A stretch of DNA of 64,000 bases from the NCBI RefSeq assembly GCF_014637795.1, contig NZ_BMFD01000005.1:334372-398371 (forward strand), written 5' to 3'. Positions 20,468 through 30,000 of this stretch are shown one piece after another. The DNA comes from Belliella aquatica (GTDB lineage: Bacteria; Bacteroidota; Bacteroidia; Cytophagales; Cyclobacteriaceae). Each line of letters begins with the position of its first letter. The first letter of the stretch is position 1. Below the pieces are notes generated by a model. That model saw nothing but the letters and a program-made list of their open reading frames with translations, was not told the DNA's origin and ran no database searches. Made by a program: the position numbers and the translations under genes.

Positions 20468-21619
20468 CTATTCATATTTGGCTGCTAACTGAATGATTTC
20501 GTTCACTACGCTTTTGGGAGTATTGTCTCTATTGAACAATAGCGGATAATCGGTTCTTCCTCTTACTGGCCAACCATTTTTCCAGGAATCTCCATCATTT
20601 ACTCCCCAAAGTGTGACTCTTGAGATCTTGTCATGATGATCTAAGAAAAGCTTAAAAAAAGCCATGTATCGCTCATCAAATTTCTTTTGGACATCCTCAG
20701 GTAATCCTTCAGGATATGGATTCAGACTTTGTTGGTATTCAACATTGGTAGCGACATCTGCACCCATGTCTCTTCTTGGAGAAGGTAAAACAGTAAGATC
20801 CAATTCTGTGATCATCACATTCACTCCAAGTTCAGAGAAAGCCAAAATACTTTTTTCAAATTCTTGGATCGTTGGATATTCCAAACCAATGTGACCCTGC
20901 ATACCAATTCCATCAATTTTGATTCCTTGAGCTTGAAGGTTTTTTACCATTCTGACTACACCATCACGCTTTCCAGAATTTGCCATTGAGAAATCATTGT
21001 AATACAATTCTGCTTCCGGATCTGCTTCGTGAGCGAATTGAAAAGCAAGTTTTATGAAATCTTCACCAAGGATTTTGTAAAATTTGCTTTCTCTCCAAGA
21101 ACCATCATCCAAAATCGCTTCATTGACTACATCCCATCCTTTTACTTGACCTTTATACCTCCCTACTACTGTATGGATATGATCTTTCATTCTTTGAGCC
21201 AAGACTTCTGGACTTACATCATTGCCATCTTTATCAGTAAAAAACCATCTTGGAGCTTGAGAGTGCCAAATTAAAGTATGCCCAACGATATGGAAATCAT
21301 GTTTTTTTCCAAACTCTATAAACTTATCCGCTTCAGAAAAATTGAATTCACCTTCTCGAACTTGAATCATTCCACTTTTCATGACATTTTCAGCCACGAT
21401 TGAGTTAAAATGTGTTCCAAGTACATCTATTGCAGACTTATCTCGCTCGTTGATATGGTGACTTCCCATGGCAGCACCAATATGAAACTTGCCTGCAAAA
21501 GCATCTTTCAAGGTTAATACAGGGCTTCTTTCTGATTTTACCACACAGCCTAATCCAATCAGTATCACAAGGGCAAGTGAAAAACCACTTATGATTTTAT
21601 TTTTTTTAGTAATCTTCAT
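20468..21619 (-). CDS. GH10 endo-beta-1,4-xylanase, lipoprotein
   Basis: 383 residues from ATG 21619. The lipobox ends at Cys25 (LIGLGC) and the barrel follows almost directly, with no long linker. All GH10 landmarks are present: AENVMKS near 77, GHTLIWHS near 113, acid/base Glu167 in WDVVNEAI, YNDF near 207, QGHIG near 241, nucleophile Glu272 in ITELDLT, and TLWGVNDGDSW near 336. The loop after the nucleophile is longer than in the other GH10 (about 280-310). It is the first gene after the terminator that closes the Xus core, about 300 bases on, so it may start the enzyme half of the locus. Probable role: cutting the xylan backbone at the membrane. Confidence 0.95.
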   Translation of the reverse strand: MKITKKNKIISGFSLALVILIGLGCVVKSERSPVLTLKDAFAGKFHIGAAMGSHHINERDKSAIDVLGTHFNSIVAENVMKSGMIQVREGEFNFSEADKFIEFGKKHDFHIVGHTLIWHSQAPRWFFTDKDGNDVSPEVLAQRMKDHIHTVVGRYKGQVKGWDVVNEAILDDGSWRESKFYKILGEDFIKLAFQFAHEADPEAELYYNDFSMANSGKRDGVVRMVKNLQAQGIKIDGIGMQGHIGLEYPTIQEFEKSILAFSELGVNVMITELDLTVLPSPRRDMGADVATNVEYQQSLNPYPEGLPEDVQKKFDERYMAFFKLFLDHHDKISRVTLWGVNDGDSWKNGWPVRGRTDYPLLFNRDNTPKSVVNEIIQLAAKYE

Positions 21620-21873
21620 TTTGTGCTGGGTTTAAATAGGTTTGAGAGAATCTAATCGGTGGTTTGTAATAAATAGCTCTAGAAATTTTAGACAATTCAA
21701 TTCTAGAGAACACAATTTTGATTATGCCTTTATTTATTTTAGAATTTTGAAGAAATCGATTAAATAACTGATTCAATTCGACCTTAAAGTCATATTATCA
21801 GTAGTTCAAATTGATCTTCAAAAATTGATAAGGTAGTGATTTTTGTAAATCTATAATTTGAGATAAAGAGAAT

Positions 21874-21909
21874 GGAAAGGTCGATTACTAAAAGTTTACC
21901 GACCTTTCC
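21874..21909 (-). terminator. Terminator-like hairpin at the end of the Xus core operon
   Basis: GGAAAGGTCG (21874-21883) and CGACCTTTCC (21900-21909) are a perfect 10-base inverted repeat around a 16-base loop, 10 bases past the stop of the GH10-like gene. On the minus strand it is followed by ATTCTCTTTATCTC, which is T-rich but broken, so termination may be partial. The rest of the 21620-21918 gap holds no gene I can support. Confidence 0.6.
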
Positions 21910-21918
21910 AAATGAATT

Positions 21919-24039
21919 TTACTTATTCATCAAGCCATTTGCAAAACCTGCATAAGAAGGCTTGCGCTTTAAGCTTGTATCCCAAAGACCTTGTCTTTGA
22001 CTATTATCTGATTCATTGTCAATGGCACTACCTAAAGTGATACCATATCGTTGAGAAGCAGGAACATGTTGTTCATAGAGACCAACGACATCTTCATAAA
22101 GTTGAGCCTGTCTTTCCAACATCGTAGGTGTAGGGGAAGAAGTCATCAAGCGGACTTCCAAACCAGAAATTCTAATTTGCTTTCCTGTAGCTGCTAGCAT
22201 TTGGAACATGGTAGCAATGTTTGATGTACTAGAATTCAAATTAAGTTGCATTCTAGTCCCAATACCATCTACTTGTGCTCCGTTATTTTCCAAATAACTT
22301 ACATAGTCAATCAACCCTTGACATTTATCTAGGTTAGCTTCAAGACCACTTTCATTGATAAATAACATATCACTTGAATTACCATTTTGACGAGCAAGTT
22401 GGAAAGCTTTGACGCCGTATTCTTTACCCACATAATCTTGCCAGTAAAATTCACCTGCAGGTAAAGTTCTACCTGCGCCAGATCGTAATTCAGAAGGATT
22501 ATTATCGTCCATCGGTTGATCGATTACATTTCTTACCTTGATATGGTCTTTGGTAGCGCTTACAATTTGAGTCAACCAACGCTCCATTTGGGAATTGATG
22601 ATTGAATTTTTTTCTTGACTTGTCTTTTCAACCACTGTAGTTGAGCCTCCGGAAGCATTCGCATTGGCAAGCACGACTTTGTCAATGTAAACTGTACCTG
22701 CAAACTCTCCATAACTGAAAATCAATCTACCACGATCATCTGCCGTAACAGTCGTAGACACATTTACAAGTCTCCAGTCTTGGGTAACAAACACTTGACC
22801 GAATCCATTTGAGGAGAAATTAGGACTTTGCAATTCAGGTCTTATCACTCCATCAGCTGTCCCTTTTACCCAAAAACTCAAGTTATAAGTATCCCCGTTT
22901 TTCACGGGTTCAGCAAGCTGATAAAGGGTTTGAACTTCCCAAAAACCACCTGTTGTGGAAGGGTTTGTTACAAAGAAAGCTCTTCCTTCGCCCCCTACTC
23001 CTTGTCCATCTGGTGTAACACCTCTTTCTGAATTATTTCCCCAGCCTCCCCAAGCTTGTCCAGATTCAAAATCTCCTCCTAAAATCAAATTATTAATTAC
23101 CGGTTCTCCCGCTACATCAAACACATACAGATTATTGATGTCTAAAAAATAAGTAACAGAAGGATTGTAACCTGTTTCTAATTGGATTTTAAACGAATTT
23201 CCTTCGAATGTATTCACTCTGAATCTAATTTCTTTCCAAGAAATACTGGTTGAAAATGTAGCTGATGGAGTACCAGATCCTGTCCAATCAATTACTGGTT
23301 CATTATCAGTAAGACCTTCAAAAGTAAATCTAGCTTCTCCTGGACCGTCTGATTTGATAAAGGCAAGAACCTCGTAAGTTTTTCCAGGAATAATTGTAAT
23401 GTCAGGAGAGGTAAACCTGACGCTATTTGGAGCAGATACGGATGACCCTACCTGCAATTTTACAGCAGGGACACCACTACCCATGCCCTCAGTTGCTTCA
23501 AGAGTTACTCCAGAACTGGCAGTCCAATCATTCAAACTACCTGATTTTAAACCTGATAAGTTTAACTCATTTTCAAAAGCTGGAGATTCTACTATCAAAG
23601 GCGAAAGTAAACCGTTCAGGTATCCTGAATTTTGATTGGTGTAAGAAATAAGGGAAGTCCCAAATACATTAATATTCTTTTGCGCTGCTATTTCAAGAAA
23701 ACTTTCTGCATTCACTAGATTGATTGAGCCATCATTTTGAACAATATCTCGATGAGACATTCCAGCACTTGGAGTGAATTCATTGAAATTCATATTTACG
23801 AATCTATATTTCAATCCAGCAGATGCGTAATCACTTAAAGGCATAGCTACTCCCAATTTGAAATTAGGATATGCCATTGTATCAATTAATGTTCTTAATG
23901 GCGCATAACTATCAATCTCTTCCTGCAAAGCTATGCTCTCAGGTTTTTCTACATCAAATTCGAGCGGATCTAAATCAGCACATGCTGTAACTATACCAAT
24001 AGATAGAGCCAATAGTCCGAGTTTTTTTAATTTTTCCAT
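21919..24039 (-). CDS. Catalytically dead GH10-like surface lipoprotein with inserted CBMs
   Basis: 706 residues from ATG 24039; lipobox Cys20 (IVTAC). A GH10 barrel is split: residues about 45-145 are its first part, 155-310 and 315-460 are two CBM4/22-like beta-sandwiches set into the barrel, and 470-706 are the rest. This is the layout and gene position of Xyn10C-type proteins at the end of Xus clusters. The active site is gone. The acid/base Glu is Gln508 (NVIDQPM where enzymes have DVVNEAM), the nucleophile Glu is Gly626 (RISGLEV for QITELDI), GHTLTWHS is GTSLISYT, and TAENVMK is TPSAGMS. I read the codons directly as CAA and GGT. The frame is open throughout, so it is not a decaying pseudogene. 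Likely a xylan-binding surface protein. Confidence 0.88.
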   Translation of the reverse strand: MEKLKKLGLLALSIGIVTACADLDPLEFDVEKPESIALQEEIDSYAPLRTLIDTMAYPNFKLGVAMPLSDYASAGLKYRFVNMNFNEFTPSAGMSHRDIVQNDGSINLVNAESFLEIAAQKNINVFGTSLISYTNQNSGYLNGLLSPLIVESPAFENELNLSGLKSGSLNDWTASSGVTLEATEGMGSGVPAVKLQVGSSVSAPNSVRFTSPDITIIPGKTYEVLAFIKSDGPGEARFTFEGLTDNEPVIDWTGSGTPSATFSTSISWKEIRFRVNTFEGNSFKIQLETGYNPSVTYFLDINNLYVFDVAGEPVINNLILGGDFESGQAWGGWGNNSERGVTPDGQGVGGEGRAFFVTNPSTTGGFWEVQTLYQLAEPVKNGDTYNLSFWVKGTADGVIRPELQSPNFSSNGFGQVFVTQDWRLVNVSTTVTADDRGRLIFSYGEFAGTVYIDKVVLANANASGGSTTVVEKTSQEKNSIINSQMERWLTQIVSATKDHIKVRNVIDQPMDDNNPSELRSGAGRTLPAGEFYWQDYVGKEYGVKAFQLARQNGNSSDMLFINESGLEANLDKCQGLIDYVSYLENNGAQVDGIGTRMQLNLNSSTSNIATMFQMLAATGKQIRISGLEVRLMTSSPTPTMLERQAQLYEDVVGLYEQHVPASQRYGITLGSAIDNESDNSQRQGLWDTSLKRKPSYAGFANGLMNK

Positions 24040-24067
24040 ACCAATTTTTCTTTTAAATTTTTTGTGA

Positions 24068-25099
24068 CTATTTCAAAACTGGGTTAAAAGTCTCTATACC
24101 TACTCCTCGATTTCTAAGGACCAATGTATCTGTAGAAGACATTCGGAATTGAGGGTGATCTATTTCGTATTGTAAGTAAATGGCATCTCTGTCTTTATTT
24201 CCCCAACTTTTCTTTTCACCTTTTGACACGAATGATCCTGATCCAGATGCTGTCACTCCTTCAGTAGCTGAAGTGACAGTACAATTACCTTGACTATCAA
24301 AATTTAAGAAAAGATCTGTTGTGATATTTTGACCTCCAGAACCTACGACAGTCAATGGGAATTTAACAGTTGTCAATGACTCTGTGAATAAGTCTTTTAA
24401 TTCATCCTGTTCTACAAATTCCATTCTTCTCACTACTTCCTTAGAGAGTCCCTCAAAGCCAGATTTTCCGGTTATGTTGTCGGTTCCTCTTCTTAAGTAG
24501 ATACCATGATATTCGTTGATATATTTGATAGCGTAGAGCACAAAATCCTTCGGAATGACATCCCAGTCACCGATAACATGTGGGTTTGGATTAGCTAATG
24601 TTGATCTTCCAACCAATATTGAATCCGCATTTTCTACGCTTGTGATTCTGAGAGGAACCACGTAAGTATTTTTGATTGCCGCTGGATCGTTAAAGAAAGC
24701 CCCAGTCAATTGGATTTCTACTCCGCCGATAACTTCACCTTTTGGAATTATTATTTCTGAAGCTAACAACTGGAAATATTCAGATGGTAAGGGTAAAATT
24801 TCATCCCCACCTTCTGAGAAAAGAAGGTTCTCAGTAAGAGATTCATCTATTTCAATCCCAAGGCGAACTTGCTGCCTATTATTATAGACACCTCCAGTGG
24901 TAGCCATAATTCTGAACTTTCTTTCATTGTCCAAGGTGGTATCAAAGATGTCTTCACCCAATGTAATCGTTCTCACAGGATACTGATGGGCGAAATACAC
25001 TGATTGAAAGTCGAAATCAGGAAATTCCCAGTCTTGGTTTACACAGGAAGAAACTCCTAAAACCAAGCATATTATTATTATTTTTAAATTCTTTTTCAT
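24068..25099 (-). CDS. XusE-like surface glycan-binding lipoprotein (DUF1735 type)
   Basis: 343 residues from ATG 25099; the longer frame to 25177 overlaps the SusD gene and hides the signal. Lipobox Cys18 (LGVSSC). The N-terminal ~160 residues match the BT_3987/DUF1735 module (NNRQQVRLGIEID, YVVPLRITSVE), an Ig-like domain of proteins encoded next to SusD. The C-terminal half is another beta-rich domain ending in a DTLVLRNRG motif. Such proteins sit on the outer face of the outer membrane and help capture glycan. Its position after the second SusD equals xusE of the Prevotella xylan system. Sequence conservation in this group is low, so the assignment rests on domain type and place. Confidence 0.85.
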   Translation of the reverse strand: MKKNLKIIIICLVLGVSSCVNQDWEFPDFDFQSVYFAHQYPVRTITLGEDIFDTTLDNERKFRIMATTGGVYNNRQQVRLGIEIDESLTENLLFSEGGDEILPLPSEYFQLLASEIIIPKGEVIGGVEIQLTGAFFNDPAAIKNTYVVPLRITSVENADSILVGRSTLANPNPHVIGDWDVIPKDFVLYAIKYINEYHGIYLRRGTDNITGKSGFEGLSKEVVRRMEFVEQDELKDLFTESLTTVKFPLTVVGSGGQNITTDLFLNFDSQGNCTVTSATEGVTASGSGSFVSKGEKKSWGNKDRDAIYLQYEIDHPQFRMSSTDTLVLRNRGVGIETFNPVLK

Positions 25100-25148
25100 T
25101 TTCAAATTCTTTATAAACCAGCCAATTTCATAAAAGACGACATTTGTT

Positions 25149-26924
25149 TTACCAACCTGTATTCTGACGAAGCGCACTATACTTCAAGATTTCGCTCAAA
25201 GGAACAGGACCATATTTCATATGAGAATCAAATACTCTATTTTGAACATCTATGACTTGAAAGCTATTATTTTGAATTCTCATTCCTCGAGCTGTTTCTG
25301 TTAGGTCTTTATCCCATCTTCTCAAATCCCAGAATCTAAAGCCTTCAAAGCATAATTCAATTCTTCTTTCATTTCTGATAAGCTCTCTCATAGCATCTTT
25401 ATCACCTCTTACAGACTCTAAATAAGCATCGCCATTCCCTAAACCCACACCAGCTCTTTGTCTGATAGCTTTGATAACATCATAAGCAGAATATCCATGT
25501 GCGCCTGTTCCAGTAGGACCCCAAGCTTCATTTGCAGCTTCTGCATAAATCAAATAAATTTCAGTATATCTGATTCTTGGCATGATATGTACCTGACCAT
25601 TTACCGAAACAGGATTTAAATTGACATCTTGTCTCAATAATTTCCTCATGTAATATCCAGTTCTTGTAGAGACCTCTACTCGATTGATCCCATCATTGGT
25701 CCCACCATCAGCAGCTGTATTGATCACTTGACTTGTTGGCCCAGCAGTGCTCCCATTCCTGATGATAAATTGATTTAATCTAGGGTCCCTATTCGCATAA
25801 GGATTATTTGGATCGTAATTGCTCAAAGGGTGGGTAAGTGGATAACCATTTGCAGAAGGAAAAGCATCTACCAAATTTTGAGTTGGGTTTAATAAACCGT
25901 TTCCAAACTGTGTTGGCGGGAAATGAGCTGCTTCCAAATTACTTGAAGTACCGCCTAATGCTGTTCTCCAAAGAATTTCTGAAGGATTTACACCGCCTCC
26001 TAAATTATTGATTTCAGCAACATTGGAATACCAAGTGAGACCAGTTGGTGATAATCCTGAGACTCCGTTATTCAGATTGATGACTTGAGCAGCGAAATTG
26101 GCAGCATCCTCCCAAGTAGTCGTATTTCCTTGACTAAATGCTGGACTTGCCGCCATTAATGCCGCTTGAGCTCTGATCGCTGTGGCAATTCTTCCGCTCA
26201 TCAATTGTCTTGCATCTTCACCAAATACACGATTATAATCATTCCTACTTGCACCCAGAGCTCTGTACTTTTCTGGAACCATGGATTCATTTGCAATATT
26301 ATTATAGTCAGTAGGCAATAAATCTAAGGCTCTTTGAACATCCGCATACAATTGCTGCATAGACTCCTCAAAAGTGCTTCGAGGCATATTAAACTCAGAA
26401 GTCAAATCCTGAGGTTCATTTAGGATTTGAACACCTAATAATTCCCCACCTGCCATACCACCATGTGCTTGTAAAAGATGGAACATAAATAATGCTCGAA
26501 GTCCATATGCCTCACCTTTGATTCTATCGGCAAACATTCTATCCAATAAATCATTATCTACAGTAAATGATACCTCCTCTGCTGTTTCGATCATGATATT
26601 CAAATACTGAATCGCAGCTTGTGAATTTGCCCATTGATTGAGCGGATTATTATCTGCTGCCCACTGACCTCCTGCCATATTGAAAAAGGCATTGTTTTCA
26701 TTATTACTTACGGCATCGTCGGTTGCCATGTCATTGAAGCTCCATCCATTTCTCGGGATTCTAGCATACCCATTGATGATCAATCCTTGGGCAAATCTTG
26801 GCTCGTTATAGCTACTTTCTAAGTCTCTATTGTTTTGAATGGCTGGTTCAAATAAATCAACACAACCAGTTAACAAAGCTGAGAAGAAAGCCAAAACGAA
26901 TATTATATGTCTATACTTTTTCAT
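25149..26924 (-). CDS. SusD-family xylan-binding lipoprotein (second pair)
   Basis: 591 residues from ATG 26924; lipobox Cys21 (LLTGC). TPR-like helices typical of SusD run through the first 300 residues. The C-terminus has the RagB/SusD pattern: YAEAANEAWG near 460, AIRQRAGV, and NERRIELCFEGFRFWDLRRW near 535-555. SusD proteins form the lid on the SusC barrel and bind the oligosaccharide before import. It is 11 bases downstream of its SusC partner, so the two are made together. It corresponds to XusD by position. Confidence 0.95.
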   Translation of the reverse strand: MKKYRHIIFVLAFFSALLTGCVDLFEPAIQNNRDLESSYNEPRFAQGLIINGYARIPRNGWSFNDMATDDAVSNNENNAFFNMAGGQWAADNNPLNQWANSQAAIQYLNIMIETAEEVSFTVDNDLLDRMFADRIKGEAYGLRALFMFHLLQAHGGMAGGELLGVQILNEPQDLTSEFNMPRSTFEESMQQLYADVQRALDLLPTDYNNIANESMVPEKYRALGASRNDYNRVFGEDARQLMSGRIATAIRAQAALMAASPAFSQGNTTTWEDAANFAAQVINLNNGVSGLSPTGLTWYSNVAEINNLGGGVNPSEILWRTALGGTSSNLEAAHFPPTQFGNGLLNPTQNLVDAFPSANGYPLTHPLSNYDPNNPYANRDPRLNQFIIRNGSTAGPTSQVINTAADGGTNDGINRVEVSTRTGYYMRKLLRQDVNLNPVSVNGQVHIMPRIRYTEIYLIYAEAANEAWGPTGTGAHGYSAYDVIKAIRQRAGVGLGNGDAYLESVRGDKDAMRELIRNERRIELCFEGFRFWDLRRWDKDLTETARGMRIQNNSFQVIDVQNRVFDSHMKYGPVPLSEILKYSALRQNTGW

Positions 26925-26935
26925 TTTTCGATGAT

Positions 26936-29900
26936 TTAAAATTGTGCTGTCAAACCTAGATTAAAGAATCGCGTCTGAGGTGCAGAACCAATATTCATTT
27001 CAAGAATCTTTCGATTAGGAGCCAAGGTCAAAAGGTTAGACCCACTCACATATACATTCATTCCTTTGATGAAATTACCTCCAAAGAATTGTTCTGTAGG
27101 CACTGTATAAGTAAGTTGAACTCTCGCTAAATCAAATCTATCTGTACTGTATAACCAAAAATCTGAATTCCTGAAATTGTTGGCTCCGTTCAAAGTGGTC
27201 AATCTAGGGAAAGTTGCAGATTCAGCAGTAGCTTCTGTCCATCTGTCTCTTACTACTTCGGAGTATTTTGCTTCACCCGAAACCCAGAAATAAGAACTAT
27301 TTCTCATGGCATAAGCTCCACTTCTTGCAACCCCCATAGCGAATAATGTCCAGTTTTTCATTTGAGCAGTGACATTGAAACCCAAGGTCAATGGTGCACC
27401 AAACCAGCCACCTCTTCCGAGGAATACTTCATCCTGAGGAGTGACTCTTCCATCACCATTTTGATCTATATAGCTTAAATCACCTGGTCTTACTTCACCA
27501 AATATCTGGGTTGGGGAAGAATCGATTTGTTCATTATTCGCGAAGAAACCTTGATTTCTCAGACCCCAAATAGCATCTATTGGATTCCCTGTTCTTACTT
27601 GATAAGGATCCTGCCAATTTTCTCCTCTTTGGAGCGCTTCTGTTTTGTAGTATGTTCCTACAATTCCAAAATTAATATTAGCGGTACCTACTTTTTGGTT
27701 CATATTCAAGTTGAAATCAAAACCAGATCTGAGGTCACTATTGTAATTCTCAAAAGGAATAAAGGAAGAAGCTGGGAAACCAGTTGTGAAATAACTTGGG
27801 TAGACATCACTTCTTTGTACCAACAAACCTGACATTCTACTCAAGAAATAGGAACCGTTAAAGAACAACTTGTTATTAAAAAAAGCCGCATCAACTCCTA
27901 CATTAATTTCCTCACGTTTAGGGAAAGTCATATTGGGATTGGCACCTCTTCTAGAGATGGTAGAGATATTATTCAAACCATCTTTCCAAGTGTAGAACAC
28001 GGTACCATCACCTTGCTGCGTGTAAACTTGCTCGTAGAGATAGTAATCAGCAATATCCAAATCTGTGTGTAGGATACCTCCTGAAACAGAAAGTAATAAA
28101 TTATTCACAACGGTTGAACCTTCCATAAATTCTTCATTACTGATCCTCCAGCCCAATGACATTGTTGGAGACAAAGCATTTCTGTTGTTCTCAGGAAGTC
28201 TAGCAGAATGAATAACTGCGCTATTTATCTCAACTAGATACTTGTCTTTGTAATTGTAGCCGAGATGTAAACCTATATTTGCATTACTAATCCTGTGATA
28301 CATTTGGGATAACGAGGTTTGGAAACCTCCAGCAACTAGAGTTGCTGTAATTTCGTGATCATCCTTGATTACAGTATTGTAATTCAGTTGAGCAGACATC
28401 GCCATTGTTTGACGGAATGTGTTACCAGTAATATTCTGGGTTCTGGTACTCGCATCTTGACCAAATCTAGTAAGTCCTGATATCAAATCTTGTCCAGCAT
28501 AATTATTCCATTGCGGCTGAAAAACTGCATAATTGTTATTGAAAGACAAGTTATAAGAGGTAGCATAATCCAATCCAAATCTTGAATTGAAGGTCAAACC
28601 TGGGAGGATGTTTTTCAAATCAGCATTCACTCCAGTATTGAACTGATACTGTCTGCTTGTAAACTGGCTCGAACCACCTGCATAGATCCCGGCTATGGGA
28701 TTGGTCTGCTCTATCTGCGTACCTCCGAGTAAGAATTGCCCATCAATTAGATGACTCGTATTGTTCACAAAGTTCATTGAAGTAGCATCATCAGGTTCAA
28801 TCATACTGATCGGGATCAAAGGAGAGAATCTATGCGGTCTTAAGTTTGCCGCACCTTGCCAAAAATTGGCATTTACTCCTCTTCCGTTATAGAATATTAC
28901 CGCCGCATCAGCAAATGCTGTGATATTGTTGGTAATGTTCATATCTACGTTACCACGAATATTAATCCGTTCATTTCGATTTTGAGCAGCCTGTCCAAAG
29001 TCCAAAAGTGACCCCTCAGACCAATAACCTAAATTGGTATAATATCTTGCTCTATCATTTCCTCCAGCAATCTCTAGCGTCGCATCGTGTCTGCTGTAAG
29101 CCTCTTGAAGATACTCTGGTGAGTAAAAATCCAAGTCAGGATATCTGTAAGGATTGCTTCCAGAAGCATGATTGAAAATCTCTTCATTTGAAAAGAGCGG
29201 TTGTAAGCCATCATTTGTTCTAGCCTCGTTGTACAATGTCATGTATTCAGCTGAACCCAAATATTTTGGAATTCCTCTCGGAACATGTACGCCTGTGTTG
29301 GCCGTGAAATTAATTCTTTGCTTACCTGCTGCACCACGCTTTGTAGTGATTACAACCACACCTTTAGCCGCCCTACTACCGTAAAGTGCAACCGCTGATA
29401 CGCCTTTAAGAAAAGTAACTTGCTCAATTTCTATGGCATTTACACTTCCTATATCTCTAGGAACACCATCTACAAGTACCAAATAAGAGTTGTTTCCCCA
29501 AATATTTCCATGAAAACCAGGAGCAAAAACCTCCATATTGTCTAATGGGTAGGTGAAATAATTCTTCTGCATCAATTCAGGGATATTCACATAGCTAATT
29601 CCACCAATCAGGTTAGCTTGATCTTGCTTTTGATAAGCAGTATTGACAAGTCTAGACTGCATTTCGCTGAATAGAATTACCTCTTCAACCTGACCTGAAG
29701 CCCTAAACACTTTAGTTTCATATCCTGGAGATTTTACAATTAAAAGAGAATTCGGAACAATTTCGATGTCAAACAGACCATTTTCATCAGTGGTCGTAAT
29801 CAATTCCTCTTCATCATTCATGATTTCTGCTACAGCTAGAGGAAATCCGTTTTGATCTCTCACGGTGGCTCTGACACGTATGGTTTGATCGGCCTGTGCA

Positions 29901-29965
29901 AGCACCCAAATAGGTGACAGCATAGCCACTAGCATCAAAAACCACATTATATTTTTATATTTCAT
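26936..29965 (-). CDS. SusC-family TonB-dependent transporter (second pair)
   Basis: 1009 residues from ATG 29965 with a Sec signal. A carboxypeptidase-regulatory-like domain (about 25-105) comes first. The plug follows (VFAPGFHGNIWG, LVLVDGVPRDIGSV, GVSAVALYGSRAAKGVVVITTKRG near 130-210), then a beta-barrel ending in Phe. The usual TonB-box-like GYG motif is altered to NTAYQKQ. It imports xylo-oligosaccharides across the outer membrane using energy from TonB. It lies 35 bases after the first SusD and corresponds to XusC by order. It is about 125 residues shorter than the first SusC, mostly because it lacks the N-terminal spacer. Confidence 0.95.
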   Translation of the reverse strand: MKYKNIMWFLMLVAMLSPIWVLAQADQTIRVRATVRDQNGFPLAVAEIMNDEEELITTTDENGLFDIEIVPNSLLIVKSPGYETKVFRASGQVEEVILFSEMQSRLVNTAYQKQDQANLIGGISYVNIPELMQKNYFTYPLDNMEVFAPGFHGNIWGNNSYLVLVDGVPRDIGSVNAIEIEQVTFLKGVSAVALYGSRAAKGVVVITTKRGAAGKQRINFTANTGVHVPRGIPKYLGSAEYMTLYNEARTNDGLQPLFSNEEIFNHASGSNPYRYPDLDFYSPEYLQEAYSRHDATLEIAGGNDRARYYTNLGYWSEGSLLDFGQAAQNRNERINIRGNVDMNITNNITAFADAAVIFYNGRGVNANFWQGAANLRPHRFSPLIPISMIEPDDATSMNFVNNTSHLIDGQFLLGGTQIEQTNPIAGIYAGGSSQFTSRQYQFNTGVNADLKNILPGLTFNSRFGLDYATSYNLSFNNNYAVFQPQWNNYAGQDLISGLTRFGQDASTRTQNITGNTFRQTMAMSAQLNYNTVIKDDHEITATLVAGGFQTSLSQMYHRISNANIGLHLGYNYKDKYLVEINSAVIHSARLPENNRNALSPTMSLGWRISNEEFMEGSTVVNNLLLSVSGGILHTDLDIADYYLYEQVYTQQGDGTVFYTWKDGLNNISTISRRGANPNMTFPKREEINVGVDAAFFNNKLFFNGSYFLSRMSGLLVQRSDVYPSYFTTGFPASSFIPFENYNSDLRSGFDFNLNMNQKVGTANINFGIVGTYYKTEALQRGENWQDPYQVRTGNPIDAIWGLRNQGFFANNEQIDSSPTQIFGEVRPGDLSYIDQNGDGRVTPQDEVFLGRGGWFGAPLTLGFNVTAQMKNWTLFAMGVARSGAYAMRNSSYFWVSGEAKYSEVVRDRWTEATAESATFPRLTTLNGANNFRNSDFWLYSTDRFDLARVQLTYTVPTEQFFGGNFIKGMNVYVSGSNLLTLAPNRKILEMNIGSAPQTRFFNLGLTAQF

Positions 29966-30000
29966 TATAAGTTTCTTTAGAGTGAATTATTTTAGAAAAA

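Noticed and set aside
21919..24039. Reading the GH10-like gene as a pseudogene
   Set aside because: The frame is open over 706 codons, the signal and CBM domains are intact and only the active site is changed, so a changed function is more likely than decay.
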